This document shows, one piece after another, positions 49,510 to 60,807 of a DNA stretch of 64,000 nucleotides. The notes beneath the pieces are model-generated. The model searched no databases. It worked only from the letters and a program-made list of their open reading frames with translations, and had not been told where the DNA came from. The translations under genes were made by a program, and so were the position numbers. Positions within the stretch are counted from its first letter, which is position 1. Each line of letters starts with the position of its first letter. This DNA comes from Nocardia carnea (lineage in GTDB: Bacteria > Actinomycetota > Actinomycetes > Mycobacteriales > Mycobacteriaceae), in the NCBI RefSeq assembly GCF_029868325.1, contig NZ_JARWNW010000096.1, positions 1 to 64,000 on the forward strand. The letters run 5' to 3'.

Positions 49510-50637
49510 CTATACGACGGTGCCCGACTTGCCGGCGGGCGGTTTGACGACACCGACCAGGTCCGCGTTGCCCATCTGGTAGCTGTTGGACCGCAGCTGA
49601 TTGCTGGAATTGCCCTCGATGGTCGTAATGGTGCTTCCGTTGACCGATTCCACGATGCCGATGTGATCGGGGTTCCCGTCCCCCTGCCAATCGAAGACGA
49701 TCAGATCGCCTGGCTCGGCCTGGTTGGCAGTGGCGGTCTCGAGGTTGGCCTTGGCGTCGTTCCAGATCGCGGGCACGTAGTTCTTGTTCGTCCAGTCGAC
49801 CTCGTAACCGGCCTTCTCCCAGACATAGCTGGTGAACGAGGCGCACCAGGCGTCGCCGATGTTGTACGGGGTGTTCTTCCCGGTATCGGTGTAGTACGCG
49901 GTATTGGAACTGCCGCCCCGCTCGGCCACACCGCGACCCAGTTCGTCGCGGGCAATACTGAGGATGCTGTCCCGGGTCGCGTCGCCTGTCACGGTGAAGG
50001 TCATGTTGCTGGTCGGCGAACGGTCACCCCAGATCGTGTTCGGGTCCCCGCTGTTGCCGGGAGTGAGGCGTTCGATTCTTTCGGCGCCGGCGTTGTACTC
50101 GGCTTGGACACCGTCGACGAGTTCGATGACCTCGGCGAGTGTGTTCAGGGCGCTGCCGACGGCCTCGGCTTCCGCGGAGATCGGCATATGGTCATTGCCG
50201 TCGACGTCACCGTCGCCGTCGATGTCTACGGCGCCCGGCAGCCCGTCGAAGATTTCCTGCAGCGCCCGGACCTTCGACATGATGTCCTGGAAGGTGTGAT
50301 TCGTGGTTTTGAACGCCGCGTAGGTCTCCGCGTCGACCGAATCGTTGTTGGCTTGCATATCCGCGGTCCTGTTTTCGATTTCACCGCGGCGCCCACCGTA
50401 ACCCTCGATCATGACGGACTCGCCCTCCGGGGCGTCGAGCCCTTTCGGGCTGAGCATGCCCCGATCGTCCAGCCAGCTCACCATATCCGGGTCATAGGTC
50501 GTTTCGTTCGACGCCAGCAGCAGAACCTGCGACTGAATGTTCTCCTCGACACCCTCTATGACGGCCCTGGCGCCCTCCCGAATCCCCTCGGGCGGCGTCA
50601 GTTCGATATTCAGCTTGCCGTGGTCTTTGTCTGTCAT
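49510..50637 (-). CDS. CHAP-domain amidase-like protein with an EF-hand loop and no signal peptide
   Basis: A 375-residue protein. Residues 1-215 are mostly helical and resemble no family I know, apart from a calcium-type EF-hand/dockerin loop at 138-149 (DIDGDGDVDGND). Residues 225-370 are a CHAP domain: Cys265 in GDAWCASFTSYVWEKAGY, His325 in DWQGDGNPDHIGIVESV, and TIEGNSSN. These domains cleave peptidoglycan peptides. There is no Sec signal or membrane helix, so export, if any, would need another route such as type VII secretion. ATG 50637 is used. The N-terminal helices around 100-190 recall ESX-substrate-like bundles only loosely. Confidence 0.8.
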   Translation of the reverse strand: MTDKDHGKLNIELTPPEGIREGARAVIEGVEENIQSQVLLLASNETTYDPDMVSWLDDRGMLSPKGLDAPEGESVMIEGYGGRRGEIENRTADMQANNDSVDAETYAAFKTTNHTFQDIMSKVRALQEIFDGLPGAVDIDGDGDVDGNDHMPISAEAEAVGSALNTLAEVIELVDGVQAEYNAGAERIERLTPGNSGDPNTIWGDRSPTSNMTFTVTGDATRDSILSIARDELGRGVAERGGSSNTAYYTDTGKNTPYNIGDAWCASFTSYVWEKAGYEVDWTNKNYVPAIWNDAKANLETATANQAEPGDLIVFDWQGDGNPDHIGIVESVNGSTITTIEGNSSNQLRSNSYQMGNADLVGVVKPPAGKSGTVV

Positions 50638-50899
50638 AGGAACGCCCGTCTCACGCCCAGGCGGAGGCGACCGACCAACGAGCACTCGACCCTCATCAGC
50701 ACCTCACGAACGCACTCGTCTCGGCCGCCGTGTCGCTCATCGGCGGTGCTCCACCACAGATCGCTTCGATTATCGGACATTCCCGGCATTGGTGATATCC
50801 GGGGACTGTAGCCCCCGACCACGAAGAGGGCGAGCCGTGGAACAGCCACAGCGCCGGATCCTGTACTACCGCAGAGTAATCGGTCCGCAAAATGAGCGC

Positions 50900-51358
50900 A
50901 TGGACAGTGACCGGGCCAGGATCACCCAACCCCCAGCAGCCCCCGCCCGCAAAGCGGCGGCTGGGCACTGTTCACGGCATGAACAGTGCTCTGTCGCTGT
51001 CCGGTATACCGCCACGCTTCTGGTCGAGGACGCCGTCGTGGCCGTCGGCGCACAGGTCAGCATCCGCGAGGGCCGGCAGTCGCTGCTCGGCGATCAGGTG
51101 CGTGATCCGGAACTGACCGCCGACGGGTCCGGCCGGGCCCTGACTCTCACCCTGGCCGCCACCGCGTGTACACCGCGGTCGGTGCGCGCCCTGCGGGAAA
51201 CGCTGCAGCGTCATCCCGGCGGCACCGAGCTCCGCATCAATCTGATCGGCGCCCGGGGGCCCCGGCTGCTCGCGCTGGACCCCCGGTTCCGGATCGCCGC
51301 CTCACCCGCTCTGATGGGTGAACTGAAAGCGCTGTTCGGACCGGCCTGTCTGCGTTGA
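50900..51358 (+). pseudogene. Orphan C-terminal fragment of a DnaE-type DNA polymerase III alpha subunit
   Basis: A 152-codon frame. After about 35 non-conserved residues it reads TATLLVEDAVVAVGAQVSIREGRQSLLGDQVRDPEL, RALTLTLAATACTPRSVRALRETLQRHPGGTELRINLIG and LALDPRFRIAASPALMGELKALFGPACLR. This matches the OB-fold and the end of actinobacterial DnaE1. The polymerase, PHP and finger domains (about 1000 residues) are missing, and the upstream sequence belongs to other features. It is most simply a remnant of a duplicated or rearranged dnaE, though an expressed small OB-fold protein cannot be excluded since the frame is intact. A strong terminator follows. Confidence 0.65.
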
Positions 51359-51374
51359 ACGCTCCGGGCACGAA

Positions 51375-51405
51375 AACGCCGCCGGGTGGTGGTCCCGGCG
51401 GCGTT
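51375..51405 (+). terminator. Rho-independent-type terminator after the dnaE fragment
   Basis: AACGCCGCCGGG pairs perfectly with CCCGGCGGCGTT around TGGTGGT, followed by a short TTGTTC. It is the most canonical terminator in the window and lies 16 bp after the stop codon. Confidence 0.8.
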
Positions 51406-51565
51406 GTTCGAGGTCGACGTCCAACAAGCGCCTCTCGGCGGGTGGTCGCTCGTAGCGACAAATGGGGTGCGGCCCGGGGCTGTCCGAACGCCGACATGGG
51501 TATTCAACCCGGGCACCCGGCGAGCTATTTCCCGCCAGGTTGTGATGCGCGCTACCCGGTGTAGT

Positions 51566-52018
51566 TCACAGCTCGAGATGCCGGTTCATCGACATCGCGG
51601 CCTCGGCCAGCTCCGGGAGTTCCAGCACCTGCACCCCGTGCTCCCGCAGTTTCTCCACACCCACACAGTTAACGACGAACGTCGCCGGTTCCCGCCAGGC
51701 GATCACCACGGCCGGGATCCCCGCCGCGAGCACCCGGTCGGTACACGGCAGCCTGGTCTTGGTGGCGCGTTCCGAACAGGGTTCCAGGGTGCTGTACAGG
51801 GTGGCGTGACGTAGCCGCGGATCCGCCGGATCGAGTTTGGCCAGCGCGGCCTCCTCGGCATGATTCTTGGGATCGGCTTCCCGGGAGAAACCGGTGGCGA
51901 GCTCGACCCCGTCGGCGACGATCACCGCACCCACCGAGAACGCACCCGGCACCGGTGGGCTGCGCCGCGCCAGCCCGATCGCCCGGTTCATCCAGTGGTG
52001 GTGGTCGGGTTCGGGCAT
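51566..52018 (-). CDS. Zinc deaminase, RibD N-terminal type
   Basis: A 150-residue cytidine/deoxycytidylate-type deaminase. The zinc site is complete: NHAEEAALAKL (His, catalytic Glu) and LEPCSERATKTRLPCTDRVLAAGI (both Cys). The spacing PCSERATKTRLPC differs from RibD's PCxHxGRTPPC, resembling stand-alone riboflavin-biosynthesis-like or RibG-like deaminases in mycobacteria. It overlaps the end of the reductase gene by 31 bp, so together they resemble a RibD split in two and reversed in order. Confidence 0.83.
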   Translation of the reverse strand: MPEPDHHHWMNRAIGLARRSPPVPGAFSVGAVIVADGVELATGFSREADPKNHAEEAALAKLDPADPRLRHATLYSTLEPCSERATKTRLPCTDRVLAAGIPAVVIAWREPATFVVNCVGVEKLREHGVQVLELPELAEAAMSMNRHLEL

Positions 52019-52818
52019 CGGGCCTCCTGGAGTCGATAACGCAACACTGCCACATCCCCGAGCTGCGCTACCCCGAGCAACGACATGCGGTGGGTGGAGC
52101 CACCCGGGAATGCTGCGGGGTACAGGAAACGTGGTGCCTCCGGGTCGCCGACCAGGGCGGGGCCGACGGCGAGATGAAGTTCGTCGGCCAGACCGCCGGC
52201 CAGGAACGCGGTGTGGATCCGGCCACCGCCCTCGACCATCAACCGCGAGATTCCGCGGGCAGCGAGGTCGTCGAGCAAAGCCCCGAAGTCGAGCTCAGCA
52301 CCCAGCGCGACGATCTCGGCGAATGCGGTCCCTCGGTCCTGCGCGGGCGCTGTCGGTCGTTCCTCCGCAGGCGCGGTCAGCCGTTCAGCCAGCCGTCGCG
52401 CGCCGGATTCGGTGGTGTAGACGAGCGGTGGGTGTTCGGCCGTACCGTGATGCCAGAATCGGGCGGTCGGGTCCAGGTCGCCGGCGGCGGTCACCGTGAC
52501 CTTCCGGGGGTACTCGGGTTTCCCGGCGGCGACGCGTGCCCGACGGCGCCCCTCGTCCTTCACCAACAGCCGCGGATTGTCACGGCGCACCGTTTCGGCC
52601 CCCACCAGAATCGCGTCCGACCAGGCGCGCAGCTCGTCCACCCGATCGAAATCGGCCTCGTTCGACAGCAGCAGTCGCTCGTCGGCGGTGTCGTCGATAT
52701 ACCCGTCGACACTCACCGCCACCGAGAGCAACACAAAGGGGCGGGGCACGCCGGGAGTGCTGGCCGGCACGTGCGAGCCCGCGGTACCGCCCGGGCCGTT
52801 CTCGCCCGCGGCAACCAT
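51988..52818 (-). CDS. RibD C-terminal-type pyrimidine reductase
   Basis: A 276-residue dihydrofolate-reductase-fold protein. PFVLLSVAVSVDGYIDDTADERLLLSNEADFDRVDELRAWSDAILVGAETVRRDNPRLLV opens the RibD reductase domain, and ISRLMVEGGGRIHTAFLAGGLADELHLAVGPALVGDPEAP closes it. In riboflavin synthesis this reduces the ribosylamino-uracil; relatives also act on other substrates. The ATG at 52818 overlaps the mutT3 stop, with GGAGG upstream. About 25 disordered residues precede the fold. With the next gene it could form a split RibD; the other rib genes are not here. Confidence 0.85.
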   Translation of the reverse strand: MVAAGENGPGGTAGSHVPASTPGVPRPFVLLSVAVSVDGYIDDTADERLLLSNEADFDRVDELRAWSDAILVGAETVRRDNPRLLVKDEGRRRARVAAGKPEYPRKVTVTAAGDLDPTARFWHHGTAEHPPLVYTTESGARRLAERLTAPAEERPTAPAQDRGTAFAEIVALGAELDFGALLDDLAARGISRLMVEGGGRIHTAFLAGGLADELHLAVGPALVGDPEAPRFLYPAAFPGGSTHRMSLLGVAQLGDVAVLRYRLQEARCPNPTTTTG

Positions 52819-53573
52819 CACGCCTCCGGGCCGAGCACCCGGCTGCGCGGGATACCCAGCACCCTGGCCTCCGCCGGGACGGCCGCACCCGGATCCGCGG
52901 CGGGGTCACCGGCCGCCGATACCGCTGCTACCACCTCGCTGTCATCGGCCCTCTCGGCCGGATACGGCGGGTTCAGCAGGACGGCACGCTCCCCGGGGCC
53001 TTCCGGGTCGGCGTGCAACCACACGAACTCGGCCCCCAGATCGATCGTGCGGGGAAGGGTCGCGGCCAGCTCGGCGATATCGGTCTGCGGGCATTCACTG
53101 GTATCCATTCGCGCCGGCGTCGCGCGCAGGTCCGGCCATGCCGCCGCGAACGCCGCATGCAGCGGCCGCTGATCCACCTCGTGCTCCGGCACCCAGGCCA
53201 GTTCGACGCTTTCCATATTGGGCTCGACGGGCAACGGCTTACCGGCGTCGGCGATCACAGTGGTGTAGGTCCAGCCACTGGGTGCGACGGCCGTGACCCG
53301 TTCGGCGCGCACCTGGATATCGGCGGCCTTGATCCCGGCTTCCTCGTCGGCCTCACGCACCGCGGCGTGCACCGCGGTCTCGTCGCTGTCGCGGGCCCCG
53401 CCGGGTAGCGCCCAGGTACCGCCCTGATGACTCCAGGGCGCCCGGTGCTGTAGCAATACCGCCACGCCACCTGCCCCGATCGGGGCGCGCAGCAGCAGCC
53501 CGGCCGCACCGAATTTCCCCCAGTGCCGTACCCCACCGGGGCTAACAGCCCACCCGTCTCCATCACCGCGCAT
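52818..53573 (-). CDS. mutT3: NUDIX hydrolase, MutT3-like
   Basis: A 251-residue NUDIX protein. The Nudix box is GGARDSDETAVHAAVREADEEAGI, complete with the READEEAGI metal helix. WALPGGA precedes it, and TVIADAGKPLPVEPNMESVELAWVPEHEVDQRPLHAAFAAAWPDL follows as in M. tuberculosis MutT3 (Rv0413). The C-terminal 60 residues are a variable tail. ATG 53573 is used. It is divergent from glnX, as in M. tuberculosis, and leads a three-gene operon with the RibD-like pair. It sanitises oxidised nucleotides or hydrolyses related diphosphates. Confidence 0.85.
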   Translation of the reverse strand: MRGDGDGWAVSPGGVRHWGKFGAAGLLLRAPIGAGGVAVLLQHRAPWSHQGGTWALPGGARDSDETAVHAAVREADEEAGIKAADIQVRAERVTAVAPSGWTYTTVIADAGKPLPVEPNMESVELAWVPEHEVDQRPLHAAFAAAWPDLRATPARMDTSECPQTDIAELAATLPRTIDLGAEFVWLHADPEGPGERAVLLNPPYPAERADDSEVVAAVSAAGDPAADPGAAVPAEARVLGIPRSRVLGPEA

Positions 53574-53758
53574 CTCGCACCGTCCTCGTCGACCGTCCCC
53601 TTCCATCCTGCCGTACCCGGCTGCGGGGATGGTCGTTGTGGCCGTCGAAGCGCGAGCGGGCACAATACCGAATACGCTCAGGACAGCGGTGTGAGCGGGA
53701 TCGCCCACATACCGCAGAGCGATACAGCGCACACGGCGCCCAGAGTTGGAGGGTGGAC

Positions 53759-55132
53759 ATGACGCGGTCGGCGGTGGATCGGGTGGTCTCCGAACCCGAA
53801 CCGGCCCAGCCCGAACCGGACCGGCCGGAACCCGCGCCCACGACCGGGTGGTCGGGCCTTGTCCGGCCCCGGGTCGAAACGGCCTGGAAATGGCTGGATC
53901 CCACGCGGCTGCGTCAGTTCGCGCAATCGTCGCCGGGGCGGCTCATCGGGGTCGGACTGCTACTGGTGGTGCTGTGCCTGGGATCCGGGGCGATCACCGC
54001 GGCCGGCGTGCACGACCGCCAGCACGATCTCGACATCCTGCTCGCCGGTACCGAACCCGACGCCAATGCCGCCCACCGGCTCTACACTTCGCTCTCGGTC
54101 GCCGACGCCGCCGCGGCCACCGCCTTCATCTCCGCCGGCCTGGAACCACAGCAGGTGCGCGACCGCTACAGTCAGGCGCTGGGGGAGGCGGGCGCCGAAC
54201 TGGTGACCCTGTCCGGGGAGGGCGCCGAAGACGATCGGCAGCGGATCGGTATCGGTTCCGGGCTGCCGGTCTATTCGGGTCTGGTGGAGACCGCGCGGGC
54301 GAACAACCGCGAGGGTCACCCGGTCGGGGCGGCGTATCTCAGCGAGGCGTCACACCAGATGCAGAGCGAATTGCTGCCGATGGCCGAACAACTGTATGTC
54401 CGCCGGGCGGACGCCGTGGACGAGGCGCAGGACCGGCATGTGCGGCCGCCGCTGGTCTCGATCGTCGTCCTGCTGGCCGCGCTGGCCGCGCTGGTCTGGG
54501 CGCAGCGGCTGATGGCGCGGCGCTGGCACCGGACATTCAACCCGGGCCTGCTGCTGGCCTCGGCTGCGGTACTGATCCTGTTGCTGTGGACGGTGATCGC
54601 CGGATCCGTATCGGCGTCGGCGATGTCGGGCGGGCGCTCCGACGGCACGGTACCGGCTGCCCGGCTCACCGAGAGCCGGATCCTGGCGCAGCAGGCGCGG
54701 TCCGCGGAAACCCTGAAGCTGGTGCGGCGCGATACCACCGGCGATTACGACCACACCTTCGACGCCAACATCACCCGGCTCAACGAGCTACTCGCCGGGC
54801 ACACCGACCGCGCGACCACCGACGCCCGTGCCGCGCTGCTGCATTGGCTGGCAGCGCATCAGCGGATGAACGAAACACTGAATCGCGGCGAATTCGCCCG
54901 CGCCGCGACGATCGCCACCGCGCCCGGTGCCGAAAATGCCACGGTGCATGTCGAAGCCCTGGACAAGGCCCTGGCCACCGGTATCACCGAAACCCGGGAC
55001 ACGCTGCGCAGCAATATTTTCCACAGCGCCCGGGTACTCGACTACCTGGCGCCCGGTGCGGTGATTCTCGGAATCGCCGCCGCGGCGTATATCGCCTTCG
55101 GAATCTGGCCGAGACTGCGGGAGTATCGATGA
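53759..55132 (+). CDS. glnX: GlnX, membrane sensor partner of GlnH and PknG
   Basis: A 457-residue membrane protein. After a Pro/Glu-rich N-terminus come helix 1 (LIGVGLLLVVLCLGSGAITAAG), a large outer domain to about residue 220, helices 2 and 3 (VSIVVLLAALAALVWAQRL; LLLASAAVLILLLWTVIAGSV), a second outer domain, and helix 4 (APGAVILGIAAAAYIAFGIW). In mycobacteria (Rv0412c) GlnX relays amino-acid sensing by GlnH to the kinase PknG. GGAGG precedes the ATG at 53759. It overlaps glnH (ATGA); the operon order glnX-glnH-pknG matches mycobacteria. Confidence 0.92.
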   Translation: MTRSAVDRVVSEPEPAQPEPDRPEPAPTTGWSGLVRPRVETAWKWLDPTRLRQFAQSSPGRLIGVGLLLVVLCLGSGAITAAGVHDRQHDLDILLAGTEPDANAAHRLYTSLSVADAAAATAFISAGLEPQQVRDRYSQALGEAGAELVTLSGEGAEDDRQRIGIGSGLPVYSGLVETARANNREGHPVGAAYLSEASHQMQSELLPMAEQLYVRRADAVDEAQDRHVRPPLVSIVVLLAALAALVWAQRLMARRWHRTFNPGLLLASAAVLILLLWTVIAGSVSASAMSGGRSDGTVPAARLTESRILAQQARSAETLKLVRRDTTGDYDHTFDANITRLNELLAGHTDRATTDARAALLHWLAAHQRMNETLNRGEFARAATIATAPGAENATVHVEALDKALATGITETRDTLRSNIFHSARVLDYLAPGAVILGIAAAAYIAFGIWPRLREYR

Positions 55133-56175
55133 GACCTGCGCCCAACCCGCCCCGCCCGGCGGCGCGGCCCCGGCGAACCGGCCGCGCCCTGCCACGCTCC
55201 GGCGTGCGGTCCTGGCCGCTGCGCAGTGCCATCGTCTGCACCGCACTGCTGCTGGCCGGCTGCGCCACCGGTCCCGGCCCGCACAGTGAAACACCGCACG
55301 GCGACTACGCCGAACCGCCGCTCCCTGCCCAGGCGACCGCGATACCCAGCGACGTCCCGGTACAGGTACCCGACGACCCGGACTGCGGCGACCCCACCGC
55401 AAGCCTGCGCCCCACCGGCCCCGCCGCCACCGGGCCCGCCCTGAACCGGATCCGTGCCCGCGGCCGCCTCGTGGTCGGGCTGGACACCGGCAGTAACCTG
55501 TTCAGCTTCCGCGACCCCAACAGCGGTGTCATCGTCGGATTCGACGCCGATATCGCCCGCGAGGTGGCCCGTGACCTGTTCGGCGACCCCGATCGGATCG
55601 AATACCGCAGCCTCGGTTCGGAAGAACGGGAAGACGCGCTCATCGACCGCCGCGTCGATATGGTGGTGAAAACGATGACCGTCACCTGCGCGCGGTTGCA
55701 GCGGGTGGCGTTCTCCACGGTGTACCTGCAGGCGCATCAGCGCGTGCTGGCGGTCCAGGGCTCCGGTATCGAGAGCCTGAAAGACCTGGCGGGTAAACGG
55801 GTCTGCACGATCCGCAGTACCACCTCGCTGGAACATATCCGGCGAATCCAGCCCAAAGCGTCCATTCTCACCGTCCCCACCTGGGCCGACTGCCTGGTGG
55901 TGCTGCAACAGCGGCAGGTGGACGCGGTGAGCACCGACGATTCGATCCTGGCCGGCCTCGCGGCCCAGGACCCGCATACCGAACTGGTGGGCCCGAGTAT
56001 CAGCCAGGAACCGTACGGAATCGGAATCCCGAAGGGCGACGAAGATCTGGTGCGCTTCGTCAACGGAACCCTCGACCGCATCCGCGCCGACGGTACCTGG
56101 AGCCGGCTCTACAGTCAGTGGCTCTCCGCCCTCGGCCCCACTCCGGCGCCCCCGCCGGCGACCTACCGGGACTGA
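55129..56175 (+). CDS. glnH: GlnH, amino-acid-binding lipoprotein
   Basis: A 348-residue solute-binding lipoprotein. An Arg-rich start and hydrophobic stretch lead to ALLLAGCATG with Cys45 lipidated. The SBP_bac_3 domain begins at GRLVVGLDTGSNLFSFRDPNSGVIVGFDADIAREVARDLFG, with RVDMVVKTMTVTCARLQRVAFSTVYLQAHQRVL and VNGTLDRIRADGTWSRLYSQW. In M. tuberculosis GlnH (Rv0411c) binds Asp, Glu, Asn and Gln and signals through GlnX. ATG 55129 is chosen; a longer upstream frame is glnX read out of frame. PknG starts six bases later. Confidence 0.93.
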   Translation: MRPAPNPPRPAARPRRTGRALPRSGVRSWPLRSAIVCTALLLAGCATGPGPHSETPHGDYAEPPLPAQATAIPSDVPVQVPDDPDCGDPTASLRPTGPAATGPALNRIRARGRLVVGLDTGSNLFSFRDPNSGVIVGFDADIAREVARDLFGDPDRIEYRSLGSEEREDALIDRRVDMVVKTMTVTCARLQRVAFSTVYLQAHQRVLAVQGSGIESLKDLAGKRVCTIRSTTSLEHIRRIQPKASILTVPTWADCLVVLQQRQVDAVSTDDSILAGLAAQDPHTELVGPSISQEPYGIGIPKGDEDLVRFVNGTLDRIRADGTWSRLYSQWLSALGPTPAPPPATYRD

Positions 56176-58899
<2,724 letters not shown>

Positions 58900-58963
58900 A
58901 GGATCCCGGTGACCGTAGCCGTTACTCGCCGGCTCTGTTCGGTGTTTCGGCCGCGGCCGCCCG

Positions 58964-59602
58964 TCAGCTTTCGGTGAGGTGTGCGAGGCCGGTGATGACA
59001 CGTTCGGCGATATCCGGTGGCCATGGGAACGACGGAGAAACCATTCGCTGGTGGGCGAGCCCGTGCAGGCCGAGCCACAGCGCGACGGTGTCGGCCCGGG
59101 CGTCTGTGCTGGTGGCGCAGCCGGCGGTGACACAATCCGTGACGGCGCCGGTGAGCAGTGCCAGCGTGTCCTGGCCGAGCGCGGCCATATCCTGCTCGGT
59201 TATGGACGCCCGGGTCAGGTCGGGTATCCAGACCCCGGCGAACATCGCCCGGTAGCGACCGGGTCGAGTGCGGGCGAATTCCAGGTAGCCCTGACATAAG
59301 GCCAGCAGTCGTGCCCGGGGTGTGTCCGCGGCGGAGTCCCGGGCGGCACGTAGCTGTTCGTCCAGCTCGGTGAATGCATTGCGTACTACGGCGAGCATGA
59401 TGGCGGGCTGGTCCGGGAAATGCCGGTAGATCGAGGGGGCCGCGATCCCCGCGCGGCGGGCGACGGAGCGCAGGGTGACGGCGCTTTCCTCGCCGCTCTC
59501 GTCGAGCAGTTCCACCGCCGCCGTCACGATCTCGTCCCGCAGCCGGCCCCCTTCGCCGCGACGGTTGCGAACTCGGGTGCGGGTCGCTGTCTCCTCCTGC
59601 AT
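58964..59602 (-). CDS. TetR-family repressor
   Basis: A 212-residue TetR protein: LRDEIVTAAVELLDESGEESAVTLRSVARRAGIAAPSIYRHFPDQPAIMLAVVRNAFTELDEQLRAARDS, then a TetR_C_13-like ligand domain (GRYRAMFAGVWIPDLTRASITEQDM). TAAGGT lies exactly six bases before the ATG, so it is predicted leaderless. It diverges from a medium-chain reductase gene across 103 bp that contain two dyads, and probably represses both. Inducer unknown. Confidence 0.87.
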   Translation of the reverse strand: MQEETATRTRVRNRRGEGGRLRDEIVTAAVELLDESGEESAVTLRSVARRAGIAAPSIYRHFPDQPAIMLAVVRNAFTELDEQLRAARDSAADTPRARLLALCQGYLEFARTRPGRYRAMFAGVWIPDLTRASITEQDMAALGQDTLALLTGAVTDCVTAGCATSTDARADTVALWLGLHGLAHQRMVSPSFPWPPDIAERVITGLAHLTES

Positions 59603-59624
59603 GCCCTCACCTTACACAACAAAA

Positions 59625-59638
59625 CTTACAGGTGTTAG
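59625..59638. promoter_or_regulatory. Candidate TetR operator 1
   Basis: CTTACAGGTGTTAG has CTNACA/TGTNAG arms. It lies 22 bp upstream of tetR. The TTACA half recurs at 59612 and 59671, so several related half-sites crowd this divergent gap. Confidence 0.5.
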
Positions 59639-59656
59639 CTCTTGCGCAAATTCAGA

Positions 59657-59668
59657 TTACGCGCGTAA
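59657..59668. promoter_or_regulatory. Candidate TetR operator 2
   Basis: TTACGCGCGTAA is a perfect 12-bp palindrome midway between the divergent tetR and reductase genes. Confidence 0.45.
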
Positions 59669-59705
59669 CCTTACACTCGTTAACTCAAGCGAACGGATAC
59701 TCATC

Positions 59706-60761
59706 ATGAGCAACAGCACCGTCACCACGTACGCCACCGAAATAGTCCTGCCGGGCAAAGTCGAACCGAACGGCCTCCAGATCACCACCCGCGAACTCCC
59801 CCCGCCCGCCCCCGGGCAGGTCGTCCTGACTCTTGCCGCCACGGGCATCTCGTTCGCCGAGCAGCAGATGCGCCGCGGGAAATACTTCGATCAGCCCCCC
59901 TTCCCCTTCGTCCCCGGATACGACGTGGTCGGCACGGTGACGGCCACCGGCCCGGGAGTGGACCCCGATCTCGTCGGCGGCCGTTTCGCCGCGGTCACCA
60001 AAGTCGGCGGCTGGGCCAGTGCCCTGTTGCTGGATGCCGCCGACCTGGTGGCGGTACCGGACGGCGTGACGGCCACCGCCGCGGAAACTGTGCTGGTCAA
60101 CGGCATCACAGCCTGGCAGATGCTGCACCGTACCGCCGCAGTCCGCACCGGCGCGACGATCGTCGTACTGGGCGCCAACGGCGGTGTGGGCTCGACGCTC
60201 GTACAACTGGCCCGCCACCACGGCGTCACAGTGATCGGCACGGCTTCGCCACGTCACCATCCCGCGGTTCGCGAACTGGGCGCGATTCCGGTCGACTACC
60301 GCGACCCGCAAATGTACCGCCGGATCAGGGAAATAGCGCCCGACGGTGTGGACGCGGTATTCGATCATGTCGGCGGCACCGGCGTGGTCGAATCGTGGCG
60401 GCTGCTGCGCCGCGGCGGAACACTGGTGTCCTACGGCACCGCGGCGACCAAGGACATCGAAGGAAACTCACAACTGCCGGTACTGAAACTGTTCGCGCGA
60501 TTGACGCTGTGGAACTACCTGCCCAACCGGAAAAGCGCGCACTTCTACAACTTCTGGGCCGGCAAACGCCGCCTCGACACTTTCCGGAGCCGGTTGCGCG
60601 AAGACCTCACACAGGTTCTCCGGCTCGTCGCGGACGGCGTGATCGCTCCGCAGATCGCCGCGGAATTCCCGCTCTCCCAGGCCGCCTCCGCGCTGGCCCT
60701 TGCCGAGTCCCGCACTGTGGCCGGGAAGGTCGTTCTCGTACCGGACACGCACTCCGATTGA
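59706..60761 (+). CDS. Zinc-free medium-chain reductase (quinone-oxidoreductase-like)
   Basis: A 351-residue MDR-family reductase. The N-terminal GroES-like domain has PPPAPGQVVLTLAATGISFAEQQMRRGKY, FVPGYDVVGTV; the NADPH domain has TIVVLGANGGVGSTLVQLARHHGVTVIGTASPRHHPAVRELGAIPVDY and VDAVFDHVGGTG. No structural-zinc cysteine cluster is present. Substrates of such enzymes are quinones, enones or aldehydes. ATG 59706 begins the family-like region. Probably controlled by the divergent TetR, and followed after 46 bp by a membrane-protein gene in the same direction. Confidence 0.87.
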   Translation: MSNSTVTTYATEIVLPGKVEPNGLQITTRELPPPAPGQVVLTLAATGISFAEQQMRRGKYFDQPPFPFVPGYDVVGTVTATGPGVDPDLVGGRFAAVTKVGGWASALLLDAADLVAVPDGVTATAAETVLVNGITAWQMLHRTAAVRTGATIVVLGANGGVGSTLVQLARHHGVTVIGTASPRHHPAVRELGAIPVDYRDPQMYRRIREIAPDGVDAVFDHVGGTGVVESWRLLRRGGTLVSYGTAATKDIEGNSQLPVLKLFARLTLWNYLPNRKSAHFYNFWAGKRRLDTFRSRLREDLTQVLRLVADGVIAPQIAAEFPLSQAASALALAESRTVAGKVVLVPDTHSD

Positions 60762-60807
60762 ACAACGCGACGAGAGTCCGTTCGCACCACACCCCTGGAG
60801 ACCCAGC

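Noticed and set aside
53746-55128. An 809-codon frame that extends glnH upstream
   Set aside because: The upstream part is glnX read in another frame. glnH begins at 55129 with a normal lipoprotein signal peptide.
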